Of a DNA stretch of 8,596 nt, positions 6,634 to 8,596 are shown piece by piece. Below the pieces are notes generated by a model. It did not search any database. It saw nothing but the letters and a program-made list of their open reading frames with translations, and was not told the DNA's origin. The stretch is from positions 1-8,596 of the forward strand of contig CALKYI010000153.1 of assembly GCA_938003665.1 (NCBI GenBank). The letters are read 5' to 3'. Each line of letters begins with the position of its first letter. Positions within the stretch are counted from its first letter, which is position 1. Source of the stretch: an uncultured Flavobacteriales bacterium (GTDB lineage Bacteria > Bacteroidota > Bacteroidia > Flavobacteriales_D > Sanyastnellaceae). Made by a program: the position numbers and the translations under genes.

Positions 6634-7476
6634 TCAGTAGTCGGCGTGGCTTGATTGCAGCTGCGCCAAGGCGCTTTCCAATTGTGCATCGTTGGGCGCA
6701 ATTCCGTGCCATTCATGGGTGCCTTCCATGAAGTCGACACCCTTGCCCATTTCAGTTCTCATCAGCACAACCGTTGGTCGGCTCGTCCCGCGATTGGCTT
6801 TCGCTTTCCTAATAGCGTTTCGAAGTCCATCAAAATCTCTGCCCTCACAAGTATCTACATGCCAATCGAATGCCTCCCACTTACCGGCCAAATCCCCCAG
6901 GTTCATGACGTCATCCGTTGAACCATCAATTTGCTGGCCATTGCAGTCCACAAAACTGATCAGATTGTCTACTCCGTGGTGTGGCGCATACATCGCCGCT
7001 TCCCAGATCTGCCCTTCTTGCAATTCTCCGTCCCCGTGCAACGAAAAGACCCACGTGGACTCACCGTTCAATTTCTTCACTTGCGCCGCTCCAATCGCCG
7101 CACTCAATCCTTGGCCCAAAGACCCTGAGGCAATGCGAATCCCGGGCAATCCTTCTTCCGTCGCAGGGTGGCCTTGCAACCGCGTGTTCAACTTGCGGAA
7201 CGTAGCGAGTTCGTCTACAGGGAAATACCCACGGCGGCTCAATACGGAATACCAAACCGGGCTGATATGCCCATTGGACAAAAAGAATAAATCCTCATCC
7301 GTACCATTCATGTCGAATTGATCTGGATTGAGCTCCATGACTTCAAAATAGAGCAGCGTCAACAGGTCTGCGCATCCCAAGCTCCCACCCGGGTGACCTG
7401 ATGAGGCACCGTGCACCATACGTACAATGTCACGACGCACTTGAGTCGCCAGTTGATTGAGGTCCTGATTGTCCAT
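6634..7476 (-). CDS. Transketolase, N-terminal subunit (TPP diphosphate-binding)
   Basis: This 280-residue chain is the first half of a split transketolase. It contains SGHPGGSLG at 26-34 (His28 is a conserved active-site histidine), NGH at 68-70, and GHP followed by GSLGQGLS at about 102-125. The thiamine diphosphate/Mg motif starts with GDGELQEGQ at 148-156 and ends at Asn179 about 30 residues later. It lacks the pyrimidine-binding and C-terminal domains, which are encoded by the gene at 4213-5196. The two chains must assemble to form a full active site, since each cofactor is held between the two domains. It is the first gene of a three-gene leftward operon. ATG 7476 is the natural start, aligning the first residues with the usual beginning of the family. 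Confidence 0.96.
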   Translation of the reverse strand: MDNQDLNQLATQVRRDIVRMVHGASSGHPGGSLGCADLLTLLYFEVMELNPDQFDMNGTDEDLFFLSNGHISPVWYSVLSRRGYFPVDELATFRKLNTRLQGHPATEEGLPGIRIASGSLGQGLSAAIGAAQVKKLNGESTWVFSLHGDGELQEGQIWEAAMYAPHHGVDNLISFVDCNGQQIDGSTDDVMNLGDLAGKWEAFDWHVDTCEGRDFDGLRNAIRKAKANRGTSRPTVVLMRTEMGKGVDFMEGTHEWHGIAPNDAQLESALAQLQSSHADY

Positions 7477-7618
7477 GAAGTTCTAACGATATAGGAGGTT
7501 GAAATCGTGCGTAAAATTACCGCAGATGCCACGGATGCCCTGAGAATTGTTGAGAAAGTGTGAAAACCAATTGTCCCGCTCTGCGTACCTTCGTCACTCT
7601 GTAAAAACATCGATTGCA
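7477..7618. other. Divergent intergenic region between transketolase operon and ychF
   Basis: These 142 bp should hold promoters for both flanking genes, but I found no perfect Bacteroidota promoter. The nearest candidates are TAATTTTA on the - strand (7512-7519 on +), one mismatch from TAnnTTTG and about 35 bp before the transketolase start, and TACCTTCG on + at 7586-7593, one mismatch and about 25 bp before ychF. The region also has AGGAGG at 7492-7497 on +, ten bases before a GTG that opens an 18-codon frame at 7507-7563. The hexamer GATGCC occurs twice (7525 and 7534). Nothing resembling an RNA gene or a strong terminator was seen. Confidence 0.4.
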
Positions 7619-8596
7619 ATGGCTTTAAAATGCGGCATTGTTGGACTCCCCAACGTCGGTAAATCCACCCTGTTCAACTGCTTGTCGAACGCCAAGGCTC
7701 AGAGCGCGAATTTCCCGTTTTGCACCATCGAACCCAACGTTGGCGTGATTACGGTTCCTGACCCACGGCTTGAGAAATTAGCCGACTTGGTCAAGCCCCA
7801 GAATGTGGTACCAACCACCGTTGAGATTGTGGATATCGCTGGACTGGTCAAAGGGGCCAGCAAAGGAGAGGGGCTCGGCAACAAGTTCCTTGGCAACATC
7901 CGCGAGACCGACGCCATTCTGCATGTGTTGCGGTGTTTTGACGACGGCAATGTGGTTCACGTCGACGGCAGTGTCGACCCGATTCGAGACAAAGAGGTGA
8001 TTGACATGGAGCTGCAGTTGAAAGACCTCGAAACGGTTCAAGCTCGTGCCACCAAAATCAAGAAGGCCGCACAAACCGGAGACAAGGACGCCGCCAAATC
8101 CTACGGTTTTTACGAAAAAGTACTCGCCGCCCTGGAATCAGGTCAATCTGCCCGTGCGGTTGAATTGGACGATTCCGAGGCCGTGATGATGAAGGAATTG
8201 CAGCTCTTGACATCCAAACCCGTACTCTATGTCTGCAACGTCGATGAGGGATCTGTAGTGAATGGTAATGCCTATGTCGAACTCGTCAAAAAGGCGGCGG
8301 AGGCAGAAGGTGCATCCATCATGGTCATCGGCGCCGCCATCGAAGCCGACATCGCAGAATTGGAAACCCACGAAGAGCGGGCCATGTTCCTTGAAGACCT
8401 CGGATTGGAGGAGGCCGGTGTGGCAAAACTCATTCGTCAGGCATACGCACTTCTTGATCTCCAGACCTACTTCACTGCGGGGGAGAAGGAGGTCCGCGCT
8501 TGGACCTTCCGCCGTGGCTATACTGCACCTCAAGCTGCAGGGGTCATCCACACCGATTTCCAGAAAGGATTTATCCGGGCAGAAGTCATGAAGTAC
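7619..8596 (+). CDS. ychF: Redox-regulated ATPase YchF (3' partial)
   Basis: YchF is a conserved Obg-family P-loop ATPase associated with ribosomes and stress responses. The first 326 codons are present and open to the window edge; the usual length is about 363 residues, so roughly 38 residues are missing. Visible are the P-loop GLPNVGKST at about residues 8-16, NFPFCTIEPNVG (switch I region), DIAGLVKGASKGEGLGNKFL (DxxG motif, with the hydrophobic residue typical of YchF in place of a catalytic Gln), and NVDE. The last replaces the NKxD motif and explains the family's preference for ATP over GTP. The C-terminal TGS domain begins near YFTAGEKEVRAW. The ATG at 7619 gives the exact family N-terminus (MALKCGIVGLPNVG). 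It is divergent from the transketolase operon. Confidence 0.98.
   Translation, partial: MALKCGIVGLPNVGKSTLFNCLSNAKAQSANFPFCTIEPNVGVITVPDPRLEKLADLVKPQNVVPTTVEIVDIAGLVKGASKGEGLGNKFLGNIRETDAILHVLRCFDDGNVVHVDGSVDPIRDKEVIDMELQLKDLETVQARATKIKKAAQTGDKDAAKSYGFYEKVLAALESGQSARAVELDDSEAVMMKELQLLTSKPVLYVCNVDEGSVVNGNAYVELVKKAAEAEGASIMVIGAAIEADIAELETHEERAMFLEDLGLEEAGVAKLIRQAYALLDLQTYFTAGEKEVRAWTFRRGYTAPQAAGVIHTDFQKGFIRAEVMKY

Overview
The window looks like chromosomal housekeeping DNA from a member of the Bacteroidota, probably a Flavobacteriales-like lineage of moderate GC. The evidence is the gene families: a DUF5723-type outer-membrane beta-barrel protein, an LPP20-type lipoprotein and a DUF6913 protein next to a dapA homologue. 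Purine-rich Shine-Dalgarno sequences are absent before most starts, and one site matches the Bacteroidota -7 promoter consensus TAnnTTTG exactly. I saw no rRNA, tRNA, CRISPR array, insertion sequence or phage gene.

Layout, left to right. (1) Positions 1-2110, + strand: a DUF5723-like envelope protein whose true start may lie before the window, then an overlapping msrA that appears to encode an exported methionine sulfoxide reductase. (2) Positions 2111-2665, - strand: an LPP20-like lipoprotein whose stop codon abuts that of msrA. (3) A 78-bp divergent intergenic region with an inverted repeat and a good -7 promoter element. (4) Positions 2744-4206, + strand: a DUF6913 protein coupled by an ATGA overlap to a DapA-family protein. 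(5) Positions 4213-7476, - strand: a compact operon read right to left, with the transketolase N-terminal subunit, a secreted von Willebrand factor A (VWA) protein and the transketolase C-terminal subunit. (6) A 142-bp divergent intergenic region. (7) Positions 7619-8596, + strand: the ATPase ychF, cut off by the window end.

The most notable observation is the DapA-family protein. It is full length, in frame and recognisably close to Bacteroidota dihydrodipicolinate synthases. It nevertheless lacks the Schiff-base lysine (Ile in GIIEATGD where the family has GIKEATG), the catalytic tyrosines, the substrate-binding arginine and most of the GTT(G/A)E motif. It sits in the locus where I recall DapA being encoded in related bacteria, translationally coupled to DUF6913, so it may be a retained non-catalytic or repurposed member.

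The second notable point is the secreted VWA gene embedded between the two halves of a split transketolase. It lies 11 bp after the first and overlaps the second by 8 bp, so an exported protein is co-transcribed with a central-carbon enzyme. The two transketolase chains together should form one active enzyme of the non-oxidative pentose phosphate pathway.
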